Assembly: GCA_015492435.1 (NCBI GenBank)
Contig: WGFB01000058.1
Location: 1 to 47,119 of the forward strand
Source of the DNA: Gammaproteobacteria bacterium
Lineage (GTDB): Bacteria; Pseudomonadota; Gammaproteobacteria; SZUA-140
Length of the DNA stretch: 47,119 nucleotides
Reading direction: 5' to 3'
Shown here: piece after piece, positions 1-8,786 of the stretch
Layout of the letters: the number at the start of each line of letters is the position of its first letter
Position numbering within the stretch: the stretch's first letter is position 1
Translations under genes and position numbers: made by a program
Notes under the pieces: generated by a model
Seen by the model: only the letters and a program-made list of their open reading frames with translations
Told to the model about the DNA's origin: nothing
Database searches by the model: none

Positions 1-210
1 GCCCCGAGGGCGTCCGGATTCCGGTTGAGTTGATATTTTATCCTATTTCCCAGCCTGGGAACGGTGTAATCCGCGTTCTCATCAAAAACTTACGCAATCC
101 ATTTATTATCCCGGCAACAATATATAGCGTCACCCTCCAGGCCCGCTTTAGCCCGCATTCCAATGCCTCGTGCCATGGCCCCGGGCGGGCACCCCTGTGC
201 GGAAAGGGAT
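1..210. other. Non-coding left edge of the window
   Basis: No convincing gene is visible here. Short open frames exist on both strands, but none has a good ribosome binding site or a recognisable product. The stretch is more AT-rich than the genes beside it up to about position 140, which suits an intergenic region. Whatever gene lies to the left is outside the window. Confidence 0.5.
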
Positions 211-239
211 TTGCCGAGTGCTGACAAACCTGATATTCT
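211..239 (+). promoter_or_regulatory. Promoter of the copper operon
   Basis: A sigma-70-like pair is visible: TTGCCG at 211-216 and TATTCT at 234-239, with a 17-bp spacer. The predicted start near 246 falls inside the palindrome at 245-265, so a bound repressor would block initiation. Seen in sequence; activity is inferred. Confidence 0.6.
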
Positions 240-244
240 TTATT

Positions 245-265
245 CACCCCTCCCAGGGAGGGGTG
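245..265. promoter_or_regulatory. CsoR-type operator
   Basis: A perfect inverted repeat: CACCCCTCCC and its complement GGGAGGGGTG around a single A, followed by GGATA. This C-tract/G-tract layout matches the known operators of CsoR-family repressors. It sits just downstream of the -10 box and upstream of copZ, and the operon encodes a CsoR-family protein, so autoregulation by metal-released repression is the obvious model. Confidence 0.75.
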
Positions 266-286
266 GGATAAACAGGAGTATCAGCC

Positions 287-487
287 ATGACACGCATCAA
301 AATCGAAGGTATGAGCTGCGGCCATTGCACCGGCGCCGTGGAAAAGGCCCTGGCCGCCGTGCCGGGTGTCACGGCCGTCATCGGCGTCAGTCTTGAAAAC
401 GGCGAGGCGCAAATCGTGGGAGACGCCACCCCTGAACAGCTCATCGCCGCCATCGAGGAAGAGGGTTTCACCGCCCGCATCGCCTGA
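287..487 (+). CDS. copZ: Copper chaperone, heavy-metal-associated (HMA) domain
   Basis: A 66-residue single HMA domain. The metal site is MSCGHC near residues 9-14; the two cysteines bind Cu(I), which is handed to the N-terminal domains of the CopA ATPase. The rest fits the ferredoxin-like beta-alpha-beta fold of this family. The start is supported by CAGGAG 8 bases upstream. It is first in the copZ-csoR-copA operon, downstream of a promoter carrying a CsoR-like operator. The family also includes MerP-like proteins, but the adjacent copA makes a copper role most likely. Confidence 0.9.
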   Translation: MTRIKIEGMSCGHCTGAVEKALAAVPGVTAVIGVSLENGEAQIVGDATPEQLIAAIEEEGFTARIA

Positions 488-489
488 AC

Positions 490-780
490 ATGGGCGGTCA
501 TTGTGACAGCCTGAGACTATCGGACAGAACCCGCGGGGAGGCGCGCCAGCGCCTGCTCTCCATCAGAGGGCACGTGGAAGGTATCACGCGCATGCTGGAC
601 GATGAAAGCCTGTATTGCGTGGATGCCCTGCGCCAGATCAAGGCTGTGGAAGGGGCGCTGCACAAGGTCGCGAGCCTGATTCTGCGCAGCCACCTGCAGG
701 ACCACGTGGTTTCCGCAGCGCAACGGGGCGACACGGAAGAAATCGTCGATGAGCTGATGGAGATCCTCAAGTACCGCTGA
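490..780 (+). CDS. csoR: CsoR/RcnR-family metal-sensing repressor
   Basis: A 96-residue all-helical DUF156 repressor starting 2 bases after copZ stops, so it is translationally coupled. In the family three residues bind metal: Cys in helix 2, His 25 residues later, and Cys four after that in copper sensors. Here they are Cys43, His68 and His72, so the third ligand is His as in Ni/Co sensors of the RcnR type. His4 and Cys5 at the N terminus could add a ligand. The copper neighbours and the upstream operator favour Cu(I) sensing; a CHH copper sensor is, as I recall, known from Thermus. Metal specificity is therefore inferred, not proven. Confidence 0.85.
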   Translation: MGGHCDSLRLSDRTRGEARQRLLSIRGHVEGITRMLDDESLYCVDALRQIKAVEGALHKVASLILRSHLQDHVVSAAQRGDTEEIVDELMEILKYR

Positions 781-828
781 CGAAGCGGCCTTGTCCCCGA
801 ATCGCCGCCTCCCATCTCCAGGAGAAAC

Positions 829-3288
829 ATGCACCAGGATATCCGCATCGAGATTTCCGGCATGACCTGCGCCAATTGCGTGGGCCGGGTCGAGCGCATA
901 CTCAACAAGCTGCAGGGTGTTGACCAATGCACGGTCAATCTGGCGTCATCCAGGGCCGCGGTGCGCCTGGATGCCACGCAAACCAATCCCGCGGCCGTGG
1001 TCGACGCCATCGGCGGCGCGGGCTACCAGGCGATTATCCGCAAGGCGGAATTTCACATCGACGACATGAGCTGCGCGGCCTGCGTGGCGCGCATCGAAAA
1101 AGCCATTCGCCGCCTGCCCGGCATCGTCGAGGCCGTTGTCAATCTGGCAACGCGCAAAGCCAGCATCACTTTTCTGCCGGAAACCATCCAGCCACAAAAA
1201 CTGGAAGCAGCCATCCGGGATGCGGGCTACACCGTACGGACGGAGAGCCACCCTGACGACCGGCCCCGGGAGGAACGTCATGAGCGGGCGCTGGCCGCGC
1301 TGACTCGCGACCTGCGCCTGGCGGTGGCCCTGACCCTGCCCCTGCTGATCATCGTCATGGGCCCCATGATCTCGCCCGCCCTCCAGGCGGCCATGCTCAA
1401 GCTGCTGCCTGAACAGGCCTGGCGATGGCTCGAATGGGTGCTCGTCACGCCGGTGGTGGCCGTGGCGGGCAGGCGCTTCTTCACTCAGGGATGGGCGGAA
1501 CTGCGGCACCTGAGCCCCGGTATGAACTCCCTGGTGATGCTGGGCTCCGGGGCCGCCTATCTCTACTCCCTGGCTGCCCTGACGGTCCCCGACCTGTTCC
1601 CGGCCGGCACCGCCAATCTCTACTTCGAGGCCGCGGGTGTCATCATTACCCTGATTCTGCTGGGGCGCTTTCTGGAAACCCGCGCCAGGGGGCGCGCCTC
1701 CGACGCCATCAAGAAACTCATGCGGCTCTATCCCCGGCGCGCGCGGGTGCTTCGCGAGGAAGAGGAACTGGAAATCCCCGTCGAGCAGGTGATGCCTGGG
1801 GATACTGTTGTCATCAGGCCCGGTGAACAAATCCCCACAGACGGCGCCATCACCGGGGGCAGCAGCTATATCGACGAATCCATGATCACCGGCGAACCCA
1901 TTCCCGTTGAGAAACAGCCTGGCGCCGAAGTCATTGGCGGCACGGTCAACAAGACCGGCAGCTTTGTCTACACGGCGACCCGCGTCGGAGCTGACACCGT
2001 GCTGTCCCAGATCATAAAACTGGTGGAGGAAGCCCAATCGGGCAAGCCGCCCATTCAGCAAATCGCGGATCGCATCGCCGGGATATTCGTCCCCCTGGTC
2101 ATGGCCGCCGCCACCTTGACGTTTCTCATCTGGCTGGCCCTGGGCCCCGTGCCGGCCCTCAACTATGCCTTCGTCGCCGGCGTCAGCGTCCTGCTTATCG
2201 CCTGCCCCTGCGCCATGGGACTGGCCACTCCCACGGCCATCATGGTGGGAACGGGCAAGGCCACCGAACATGGCATCCTGTTCCGCAAGGGCAGCGCCAT
2301 CGAATTGCTGGCGCGGGTCGACACCATCGTCCTGGACAAGACCGGCACCCTCACCCGGGGCCGGCCGGAACTGACGGATATCCATCTCGTCGAGGGGGAG
2401 GAGAACAAAGTGCTCGCCCTTGCGGCCGCGGCGGAAAGCAGGAGCGAGCATCCCGTGGCGCAGGCCATTCTGGAAGCGGCCAGGGCTCGCCGCCTGGAGC
2501 TGCCCGCCGCCGAGGACTTCACATCCGCCACCGGATTCGGTATCTCCGCGCGTGTCGCCGGGCGGGGGGTGGTGATCGGAACCCAGCGTCAGATGGAACG
2601 CCATGACATTGACGTGACGACACATCAGGAGCGGGCACAAGTCTTCGCCTCCGAGGGCAAGACCCCGCTGTATTGCGCCATCGACGGACGGCTGGCGGCC
2701 ATATTTTCCGTCTCCGACCCCCTCAAGGCCGGCAGCCGGGAGGCAATGGCTTCCCTGCGGAGGCAGGGCCTGCATATCGCCATGATTACCGGCGACAACC
2801 GCCTTACGGCCCAGGCCATTGCCAGGGCCGCCGGTATTGATCAGGTGATGGCGGAGGTGCTGCCCCAGGAAAAGGCGGCGGAGGTCCGGCGCCTGCAGGG
2901 AGAGGGGCGGCGCGTTGCATTCGTGGGAGACGGAATCAACGACGCGCCGGCCCTGGCGGCCGCCGATGTGGGACTGGCCCTCGGCACCGGCACCGACATT
3001 GCCATCGAGGCAGGAGATGTCATCCTGATGTCCGGCGACCTGCGCGGCATCGTCAGTGCCCTCACCCTGTCGCGGCGCACCCTGCGCACTATCAGGATCA
3101 ATTTCTTCTGGGCCTATGTCTACAATATCGCCCTGATCCCCGTGGCAGCGGGCCTCCTCTATCCCATTGCCGGGATGCTGCTCAATCCCATGCTCGCCGC
3201 CGGAGCGATGAGTGTCTCCAGCCTGTTCGTGGTCAGCAACAGCCTGCGCCTGAGGCGTTTCCGCCCACCCCTCCCGGCGCGGGCGTAA
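829..3288 (+). CDS. copA: Cu(I)-exporting P-type ATPase
   Basis: An 819-residue P1B-type ATPase that pumps Cu(I) from cytoplasm to periplasm. Two N-terminal HMA domains carry MTCANC (residues 12-17) and MSCAAC (about 80-85). Transmembrane helices follow, with the membrane metal site CPC in IACPCAMGL near residue 458. The phosphorylated aspartate is in DKTGT near residue 503, the nucleotide-domain HP motif is in SEHPVA, and the hinge is [10 protein letters not shown] near residue 700. Length and order are typical of bacterial CopA. AGGAG lies just before the start. It ends the copper operon and converges with the gene at 3296 with only 7 bases between stops. Confidence 0.97.
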   Translation: MHQDIRIEISGMTCANCVGRVERILNKLQGVDQCTVNLASSRAAVRLDATQTNPAAVVDAIGGAGYQAIIRKAEFHIDDMSCAACVARIEKAIRRLPGIVEAVVNLATRKASITFLPETIQPQKLEAAIRDAGYTVRTESHPDDRPREERHERALAALTRDLRLAVALTLPLLIIVMGPMISPALQAAMLKLLPEQAWRWLEWVLVTPVVAVAGRRFFTQGWAELRHLSPGMNSLVMLGSGAAYLYSLAALTVPDLFPAGTANLYFEAAGVIITLILLGRFLETRARGRASDAIKKLMRLYPRRARVLREEEELEIPVEQVMPGDTVVIRPGEQIPTDGAITGGSSYIDESMITGEPIPVEKQPGAEVIGGTVNKTGSFVYTATRVGADTVLSQIIKLVEEAQSGKPPIQQIADRIAGIFVPLVMAAATLTFLIWLALGPVPALNYAFVAGVSVLLIACPCAMGLATPTAIMVGTGKATEHGILFRKGSAIELLARVDTIVLDKTGTLTRGRPELTDIHLVEGEENKVLALAAAAESRSEHPVAQAILEAARARRLELPAAEDFTSATGFGISARVAGRGVVIGTQRQMERHDIDVTTHQERAQVFASEGKTPLYCAIDGRLAAIFSVSDPLKAGSREAMASLRRQGLHIAMITGDNRLTAQAIARAAGIDQVMAEVLPQEKAAEVRRLQGEGRRVAFVGDGINDAPALAAADVGLALGTGTDIAIEAGDVILMSGDLRGIVSALTLSRRTLRTIRINFFWAYVYNIALIPVAAGLLYPIAGMLLNPMLAAGAMSVSSLFVVSNSLRLRRFRPPLPARA

Positions 3289-3295
3289 CCCTTTC

Positions 3296-3973
3296 TTACA
3301 CCGTGCGCGGCCGGGGCCCCCACAGCTCCCACAGGATTCTCAGAATCATAATGGCGAGAATAATGCCAATGAGAGTCCCCGACACCATGGTCACCCAGGC
3401 AAAGCTGTCGGACACGAAACGGGTCAGGTTGAGACCGGCCATGTCCCCCACAAAGCTGAGAAACAGCAACGTCACCAGCAGGGACTTCACCCCTCCCGAC
3501 ATTCGGGTCAGGCAGGTCAGGGCGCCAATGGTGATCAGGATGAGGGAAAAACCCAACAAATGTATGTGGGCCAACTGGACCAGCAACTGAGGGGGCAGTG
3601 AATCATCGGCGCTCATGGCCTCGTGCATGGCGCCCGCGCCCATGTCCATGCCTCCCATGTCATGGTCCATCTCCGTCATGTCGTGATCCATGGCCATCCC
3701 GCCACTCTCCTCCTCATCCAGGTCATCCAGGGAGAATTCTTCCTCCACGAAACCTTGCTGCTCCATCATCGCATGCTCTTCCCTGGACAGGCTCTTGTCG
3801 CCATAGTGATCCGCTATGGCATCCGCGCTGAGGCCCACGGACAAAGCGGCATTGAGGGCCGCGGTCAGATAGCCGATCCCCAGCACCACGACGAAGCCCG
3901 TCACCAGCAGTTTCCAGTGCAAGGCCAGGGTCGAGAAATCGAATTTTCTTGCAAAATCGGAAGAAACAGTCAT
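3296..3973 (-). CDS. Membrane protein with Met/His/Asp-rich periplasmic loop
   Basis: A 225-residue protein that I do not recognise as a named family. One transmembrane segment (about 21-43) is followed by a long acidic loop, then three more segments (about 132-154, 162-180, 192-214). Residues 93-120 hold nine Met, three His and several Asp, typical of Cu, Ni or Co binding. The first helix after the loop begins with HIH (137-139). The start was set at 3973 because TAAGGAGG lies 8 bases upstream; a longer frame to 4075 lacks this. It is the last gene of the CbiMQO-type import operon, so a metal capture, storage or accessory role is inferred. Confidence 0.7.
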   Translation of the reverse strand: MTVSSDFARKFDFSTLALHWKLLVTGFVVVLGIGYLTAALNAALSVGLSADAIADHYGDKSLSREEHAMMEQQGFVEEEFSLDDLDEEESGGMAMDHDMTEMDHDMGGMDMGAGAMHEAMSADDSLPPQLLVQLAHIHLLGFSLILITIGALTCLTRMSGGVKSLLVTLLFLSFVGDMAGLNLTRFVSDSFAWVTMVSGTLIGIILAIMILRILWELWGPRPRTV

Positions 3974-4071
3974 TGCAACTACCCTCCTTAGCGGTAATTG
4001 AAAAAAATATCCCGGCAAATTCTCTTGCCAGGCCGGGATTTGTCCGCCAGGGAACAAATCAATCCCCGCCC

Positions 4072-5079
4072 TCACTGCTTGTCAGGCGTGTGAGTATGCG
4101 GGTGCGTATGCGCGTGCCCACCGTGATGGTGGGACTCACCGTGTTCTCCCAGGACATCATCATGAAAATGCGCGGGGTCCACTTCCTCGTGCAGATGATC
4201 ATGCTCATGCTCATGGGCATGAAGATGGACATGGGCATGGCCGTCAGGGCCATGGGCATGGCGATGGGCGTGGAGAAAACGGCCAATGATATGGCGGTGT
4301 CCCTCATCCATATCCTGCTCCTGCAGGATACCATGGAGCAACTCGTGAGTCATGAGAGCGAGCGGCATCTCCAGCTTGTTGTCTTCCAGCAACTTGCGGT
4401 TGTAGAGAATCTCCGTGGCGGGGCCGTCCGCCGCGATGCGCCCGTCCACCAGCAGCAGGCAACGCTCACAGACCTCCAGGGCGATATCCAGGTCATGAGT
4501 GCACAACAGGATGGTCTTGTCCGTCTCCTTGAGCCAGTTGATCATGTTGCGGCGGTTCATGGGATCCATGTTGGTGGAGGGCTCGTCAAAGACAAGGATC
4601 TCCGGTTGATAGGACAGGACCGTTGCCAGCGCGAGGCGCTTGCGTTCTCCGAAGGAAAGGTGGAACGAGGAGCGTTCCTCGAAACCTTCCAGGCCCACCA
4701 CCGCCAGGGCCTCGCTGACCCGCGCCTGAATCTCGTCCTCATTGAGGCCCAGATTCAGGGGGCCGAAGGCCACATCGTCGAAGACCGTGGGACAAAACAG
4801 CTGGTCGTCTGGATCCTGGAAGACGATGCCGATCTTGCGGCGTATCTCCTTGAGGTTCTCCTTGGTGACCTCCTGGCCGTGAATGAACACGCGCCCCGAG
4901 GTCGCCAGCTCCACGCCGTTGAGGTGGCTCATGAATGTCGATTTTCCCGCCCCGTTGGGTCCGATCAGGGCGACTTTCTCGCCCCGGCGGATGGTGCAGC
5001 TCAGTCCCTTGAGGACCTCATGCCCGTCGGGATAGGTGAAGTGTATATTGTCCGCCTCGATCATGACTGGATCGGTCAT
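4072..5079 (-). CDS. cbiO: Ni/Co ECF importer ATPase with His-rich tail
   Basis: A 335-residue ABC ATPase that powers a CbiMQ-type cobalt or nickel importer. Walker [10 protein letters not shown] is at 40-48; the signature is LSFGE in place of LSGGQ, followed by the Walker B segment ILVFDEPS and the H-loop CTHD. Beyond residue 260 the family domain ends and an extension of roughly 75 residues contains about 26 histidines. The start at 5079 is backed by AGGAG 6 bases upstream; the same frame stays open to 5499 but that part is antisense to cbiQ. The tail may buffer metal on the cytoplasmic side. Cobalt versus nickel cannot be decided from sequence. Confidence 0.92.
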   Translation of the reverse strand: MTDPVMIEADNIHFTYPDGHEVLKGLSCTIRRGEKVALIGPNGAGKSTFMSHLNGVELATSGRVFIHGQEVTKENLKEIRRKIGIVFQDPDDQLFCPTVFDDVAFGPLNLGLNEDEIQARVSEALAVVGLEGFEERSSFHLSFGERKRLALATVLSYQPEILVFDEPSTNMDPMNRRNMINWLKETDKTILLCTHDLDIALEVCERCLLLVDGRIAADGPATEILYNRKLLEDNKLEMPLALMTHELLHGILQEQDMDEGHRHIIGRFLHAHRHAHGPDGHAHVHLHAHEHEHDHLHEEVDPAHFHDDVLGEHGESHHHGGHAHTHPHTHTPDKQ

Positions 5080-5132
5080 GGCGCTCTCCTGATCGTTCCG
5101 GGTCTCTCTGGGAATGTGGCGCAACCGGTCAT

Positions 5133-5933
5133 TCAGTACCAACCCTCCTCGGCCGGGCTCAGGGCGCCGTTGAGATCGCTGTACATCATGATCACGGCAA
5201 GAAGAATGACAACGCCCGCCTTTACATAGTCGTCCGCTTCGGAGCGAAAGGCAACCAAGAGGCGCAATTCGCCCTGGTAGCCCTTGGACAGCATGGCCTT
5301 GTAGACGCGCTCGGTGCGCTCGAAACTGCGCACCAGCAGGGTGCCGATGAAGTGCCCGTAGATACGCAGGGTCTTCATGTCCGCGTGCGCGACGAACCCG
5401 CGCGCGCGCATGGAAGTGTGCATGCGGCGCATCTCGTCGAGAAAGACGAAGGTATAGCGGTAGGTGAACAGCAGCATCTGCACCACCACCTTGGGACACT
5501 TGAGGCGCTGCAGGGCCAGCATGGAGATATCGAAACGGCTGGAGCCGAAGACCGCGAAAGTCACCATGACAATGGCCAGGGCCTTGAGAAAAATCAAGGT
5601 CGCCAGGCGCAACCCCTCCCAGGCGAAGGGCAGTCCCAGCAGACTGAACGCGGCGTCGCCCGGATATGAGAAGGGCATGATCAGAAAAAAAGGCGCCAGG
5701 AACACCAGCACGAAGGACAGCCCGTGAAGCAGAAAATGCCTGGGCAGGGCGCTGACACCGAGAATGGCCAGGGCCAGTACCAGGGCGGCCAAAGCCATCG
5801 GGATGGTCTTGAGCAGGGCGATGGCGAGGATCAGCAGCCCCATTGAGAAAATCTTGACGCGCGGATCCCAGCGCTGCAGAGGCGACTCCGTCCGGGCATA
5901 GCGATCAATGTCCAGCGCCATCCCGGCAATCAC
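5133..5933 (-). CDS. cbiQ: Ni/Co ECF importer transmembrane component CbiQ
   Basis: A 266-residue integral membrane protein, the T-component that couples the substrate-binding CbiM to the ATPase. Several hydrophobic helices are followed by the diagnostic cytoplasmic coupling segment: the SMRARGF motif is clear, and a second related motif occurs in the SKGYQGE region. The longest frame begins with GTG at 5933, overlapping the cbiM stop by 4 bases; ATG at 5921 is an alternative. Neither has a strong ribosome binding site, so coupling to cbiM translation is likely. Confidence 0.9.
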   Translation of the reverse strand: MIAGMALDIDRYARTESPLQRWDPRVKIFSMGLLILAIALLKTIPMALAALVLALAILGVSALPRHFLLHGLSFVLVFLAPFFLIMPFSYPGDAAFSLLGLPFAWEGLRLATLIFLKALAIVMVTFAVFGSSRFDISMLALQRLKCPKVVVQMLLFTYRYTFVFLDEMRRMHTSMRARGFVAHADMKTLRIYGHFIGTLLVRSFERTERVYKAMLSKGYQGELRLLVAFRSEADDYVKAGVVILLAVIMMYSDLNGALSPAEEGWY

Positions 5934-6553
5934 CCGGCCTGCCGGGCAGGCTGCTGACCGGCCAGTATGCCCGGATTCACCTTCTGCAGAAATTCCGCGC
6001 AGGCGCCCACCACGGCCGCCTCAATGAGCATGATGGGAATGTGTGCCGCCAGTACCGTGGCGGCGATGGCATTGAAGGCCTCCCCCGTGGTAACCAGGGC
6101 GAGGGCCAGGATGATGCCTGAAAACAGGGTTGCGGTGGCGCCAGCCAGGGCCCCGAAGACGAACTCCCGCTTTTTGAAGCTGAAACGGTGGCGTTGCTGC
6201 CATACCAGATAGGCAATCAGCCCGCCACCCCCCAGCATCAGTGCATTGACGCCGATGACGGTGACCCCCCCGTGCCCGAAAATGATCGCCTGCAGAATGA
6301 TGCCCAGCATGATTGCCGGGAAGGCCCGCCAGCCCAGCACCACGCCCACCAGCCCGTTGAGTATGAGATGAACACTGGCAGGCCCCAGGGGTACCTTGAT
6401 GAGCGAGGTAACGAAGAACACGGCGGTAATGACGGAAATCTTCGGCACCTCTTCCATGTCCAGGTTACGCATGGTCGCCGCGGCGAGCACCGCGGTACCG
6501 GCAAACCCCACTGTCAGGGAGGGGGCGGACAATATGCCTTCAGAGATATGCAT
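5930..6553 (-). CDS. cbiM: Ni/Co ECF importer substrate-binding component CbiM/NikM
   Basis: A 207-residue, multi-helix membrane protein. It begins MHISEG, the signature start of the family: the amino terminus and His2 coordinate the metal ion together with an inner His, here probably His62 in GPASVHLILNG. That start must therefore be correct, and AGGAAA lies upstream. NikM and CbiM are not reliably separable by eye. It is followed by cbiQ with a 4-base overlap and preceded by the NikL-like gene. Confidence 0.93.
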   Translation of the reverse strand: MHISEGILSAPSLTVGFAGTAVLAAATMRNLDMEEVPKISVITAVFFVTSLIKVPLGPASVHLILNGLVGVVLGWRAFPAIMLGIILQAIIFGHGGVTVIGVNALMLGGGGLIAYLVWQQRHRFSFKKREFVFGALAGATATLFSGIILALALVTTGEAFNAIAATVLAAHIPIMLIEAAVVGACAEFLQKVNPGILAGQQPARQAG

Positions 6554-6623
6554 CGCGTTTCCTGGTCGTTGTCAGCTTCAATGAAATTATCGGTAGCCAG
6601 CGCCAATCATATAGCGGGACATG

Positions 6624-7253
6624 TCAACCCTGACGCCGGTCCTGTTTCTCGCGCAGCATGCTCCGCGCCTTGATATAGAAATACACGCCCGCAATCCCCA
6701 CGATGAAACCCAGGCCGCCGATGATGTCACTGAAGCCGCGCCGTTCCTCCAGCTCCGAAATGCTGCGCATCAACGGCCGGATGGCCTCGCCCACCGCCTT
6801 CTTCAATTCGGCGCGGGTGACCGCCGAGCCGGCCGCCACCGGCTGCGCCGGGGGCGTATCGGCCGCGCCGGCGGGAGCAGGCGCCTCCGTCACCACTTCA
6901 GCGGCCGTCAGGCCGCCGTCGCCGCGCCCGCCCGGCAGCTCTTCCCTGGCGATGACATACTCCGTCTTGTGCCCCATGCCCGCGTTCAAGGTGATGCGCA
7001 AATCCACCTGGCGCGGGATCGCGAATACATAGGCGCCTTCCCCGTCCGTGACACCCTCGTTCAGCACATTTCCCTCCGGATCATAGACGGCAACCTGGCT
7101 GTTCCTGGCGCGCTTCCCATCGGAGAAATAGCCCTCCACGAAGACCTGGTCGCCTTCCGCAAAGGCAAACATATTCACCTTGTGGGCGAGGGCGGCGCCC
7201 GGACACACACCCAGAACCAGGAGGGCCAGGAATGGAATGGTAATGATGTTCAT
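6624..7253 (-). CDS. NikL-like periplasmic accessory subunit of the Ni/Co importer
   Basis: A 209-residue protein with a signal peptide predicted to be cut after ALA at residue 23, so the mature protein would start with His24-Lys-Val. The middle is a beta-rich domain resembling the carboxypeptidase regulatory-like/DUF4198 fold, then a Pro/Ala linker, a short coiled segment and one C-terminal transmembrane helix (about 176-200). This layout is that of NikL-type extra subunits in NikMKLQO importers, where a free N-terminal histidine is thought to help hand over the ion. The NikL assignment comes from architecture and context (cbiMQO directly downstream), not strong residue identity. It fits a nickel importer slightly better than a cobalt one, since CbiN is absent. 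Confidence 0.75.
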   Translation of the reverse strand: MNIITIPFLALLVLGVCPGAALAHKVNMFAFAEGDQVFVEGYFSDGKRARNSQVAVYDPEGNVLNEGVTDGEGAYVFAIPRQVDLRITLNAGMGHKTEYVIAREELPGGRGDGGLTAAEVVTEAPAPAGAADTPPAQPVAAGSAVTRAELKKAVGEAIRPLMRSISELEERRGFSDIIGGLGFIVGIAGVYFYIKARSMLREKQDRRQG

Positions 7254-7491
7254 GGCGTTCTATCCGTCACAAGAGGGGCAGGGATTCTGAACGGGCCTCG
7301 CATTATGAAGTAATAATTTTAACACATACCGCCTATCTTGTCACAAACAAATCCCCTCGATGCTTGCGGTTTCTGACTGGAGACCGGACCACGGCTCCAG
7401 CGCCCCGCAAGGGATTGTTTGAGTGAAAACGGACTGGGATGCGACCCGCCATCCTGGCGGGAAAGGCGGGCCATCCCAGGGGCGGAAGTCT
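7254..7491. other. Intergenic region upstream of the Ni/Co operon
   Basis: No gene is visible between the nikL-like gene and moaE. On the minus strand TAAAAT near 7321 could serve as a -10 for the import operon, with only weak -35 candidates. ATTAT and ATAAT flank six bases (about 7302-7317), a small AT-rich palindrome that could be an operator. I do not see a convincing NikR box or cobalamin riboswitch. Evidence for any specific element is weak. Confidence 0.35.
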
Positions 7492-7965
7492 TCAGGCAGT
7501 CTTCAGTTTGCGCTCGGTGACACCGGGGTCTTCGGAATTGTGTTCCACCCAGTGCTTGTTCCCTTCCGTTGTGATTTCGCATTTCCAGAACGGCGCCCTT
7601 TCCTTGAGATAGTTGATAATGTACCGGCAGGCGTCGAAGGAATCCTTGCGATGGGCCGCCCAGGCGGCCACCACCACCATGGGGTCCGTGGGCACCATGT
7701 CGCCGACGCGGTGCACCACCAGGGTATCCATCACATCCCATTCGTCCATGGCTTCCTGGCATACTTTCTCGATGTGGCGCTCGGTCATGCCCGGATAGTA
7801 GTCCAGGTTCAGGGCCTTCACGTTTTCGCCATCGTTGAAATCGCGCATGGCCCCGACGAACACCACCACCCCGCCATGCTTGCCCGGCGGCAGGGTCTTT
7901 TCATGCTCCAGTACTTCCTTATATGGATCCAGCGCTTCTTTGGTGACAAATACCTTCATGCTCAA
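7492..7965 (-). CDS. moaE: Molybdopterin synthase catalytic subunit
   Basis: A 157-residue MoaE. With MoaD it inserts the dithiolene sulfurs into cyclic pyranopterin monophosphate to make molybdopterin, in the cytoplasm. The family core is readable: FVGAMRDFNDG, LDYYPGM, HRVGDM and WKCEIT near the C terminus. Its start overlaps the moaD stop by 4 bases, so the two subunits are translationally coupled. It is last in the moaA-moaC-moaD-moaE cluster. Confidence 0.95.
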   Translation of the reverse strand: MSMKVFVTKEALDPYKEVLEHEKTLPPGKHGGVVVFVGAMRDFNDGENVKALNLDYYPGMTERHIEKVCQEAMDEWDVMDTLVVHRVGDMVPTDPMVVVAAWAAHRKDSFDACRYIINYLKERAPFWKCEITTEGNKHWVEHNSEDPGVTERKLKTA

Positions 7966-8195
7966 CCTCCGGTGACTGGTGGAAAAAACGCGACCTCGTC
8001 GCCGTTCTTCAACTGGTGGCTGGTATCGGTATACTCCATGTTGACAGCGACCAGTATCTTGTCCGCGATAGGCTCATCGGACACCCTGCCCCACAGGTCG
8101 GCAACCGTCACATTGTCGCTGTCGAAGCTGACCTGGTCCTCGGAACGGCCCATTCGATCCCGCAGGCTCGCGAAATATCTAACCTTTATATCCAT
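7962..8195 (-). CDS. moaD: Molybdopterin synthase sulfur carrier subunit
   Basis: A 77-residue ubiquitin-like sulfur carrier ending in VTGG. The C-terminal glycine is adenylated by a MoeB enzyme and then carries a thiocarboxylate. The start at 8195 (MDIKVRYFASLRD) was chosen because it gives the normal family N terminus and has GGGAGA upstream; the frame is open further, to 8288, but that part overlaps moaC. Two candidate MoeB partners lie about 4 kb away at 11626 and 12546. Confidence 0.93.
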   Translation of the reverse strand: MDIKVRYFASLRDRMGRSEDQVSFDSDNVTVADLWGRVSDEPIADKILVAVNMEYTDTSHQLKNGDEVAFFPPVTGG

Positions 8196-8232
8196 ATGGA
8201 TGTCTCCCACGTCATGCAGTTGCAGTATAAGA

Positions 8233-8718
8233 TCAAGCGCTCCTGCGCCAGGTGCCGGACTTGCCGCCGGACTTGGAAAGCAGGCCAACCTCGGAAATGA
8301 CCATGCCGCGGTCCACCGCCTTGCACATGTCGTAAATGGTCAGCAACGCCACCTGAACCGCCGTGATGGTTTCCATCTCGACGCCCGTCTGACCGTTGCA
8401 GCGCACCGTGGCCTTGCAGTAGACCGCGTTTTTCTCCGGCTCGGGCGTCAGTTCCACATCGACGGAGGTGATCATGATGGGATGGCATAAGGGCACCAGG
8501 TCCGGGGTCTTCTTCGCCCCCATGATGCCGGCGATGCGCGCAATGCCCAGCACATCGCCTTTCTTGTGGCTGCCTTCCATGATCTTCTTGAGTGTCTCGG
8601 GTTCCATGTAAATGCGCCCGTCGGCGACGCCCTCCCGCGTGGTGATGTCCTTTTCGCCCACATCGACCATGTGGGCCTCGCCGGAGGCGTTGAAGTGTGT
8701 CAGGTCATTGAAACTCAT
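8233..8718 (-). CDS. moaC: Cyclic pyranopterin monophosphate synthase
   Basis: A 161-residue MoaC, which converts the MoaA product into cyclic pyranopterin monophosphate in molybdenum cofactor synthesis. The conserved segments [22 protein letters not shown] and SGGKSG are all present. Length is normal. It lies 68 bases after moaA and 37 before moaD on the minus strand. Confidence 0.96.
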   Translation of the reverse strand: MSFNDLTHFNASGEAHMVDVGEKDITTREGVADGRIYMEPETLKKIMEGSHKKGDVLGIARIAGIMGAKKTPDLVPLCHPIMITSVDVELTPEPEKNAVYCKATVRCNGQTGVEMETITAVQVALLTIYDMCKAVDRGMVISEVGLLSKSGGKSGTWRRSA

Positions 8719-8786
8719 GGCTACGCTCTTTTCAGGTTGGTTTTATGAAACGATGGTAAGTAATAAACACCGCAAATACTTTCCCG

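Noticed and set aside
3949..5229. A 426-codon plus-strand frame rich in Met and Val
   Set aside because: It is the reverse complement of cbiO and its His-rich tail, which explains the odd composition.
7254..7360. NikR operator or cobalamin riboswitch before the import operon
   Set aside because: No GTATGA/TCATAC pair with proper spacing and no B12-box-like run; only a small AT-rich palindrome.
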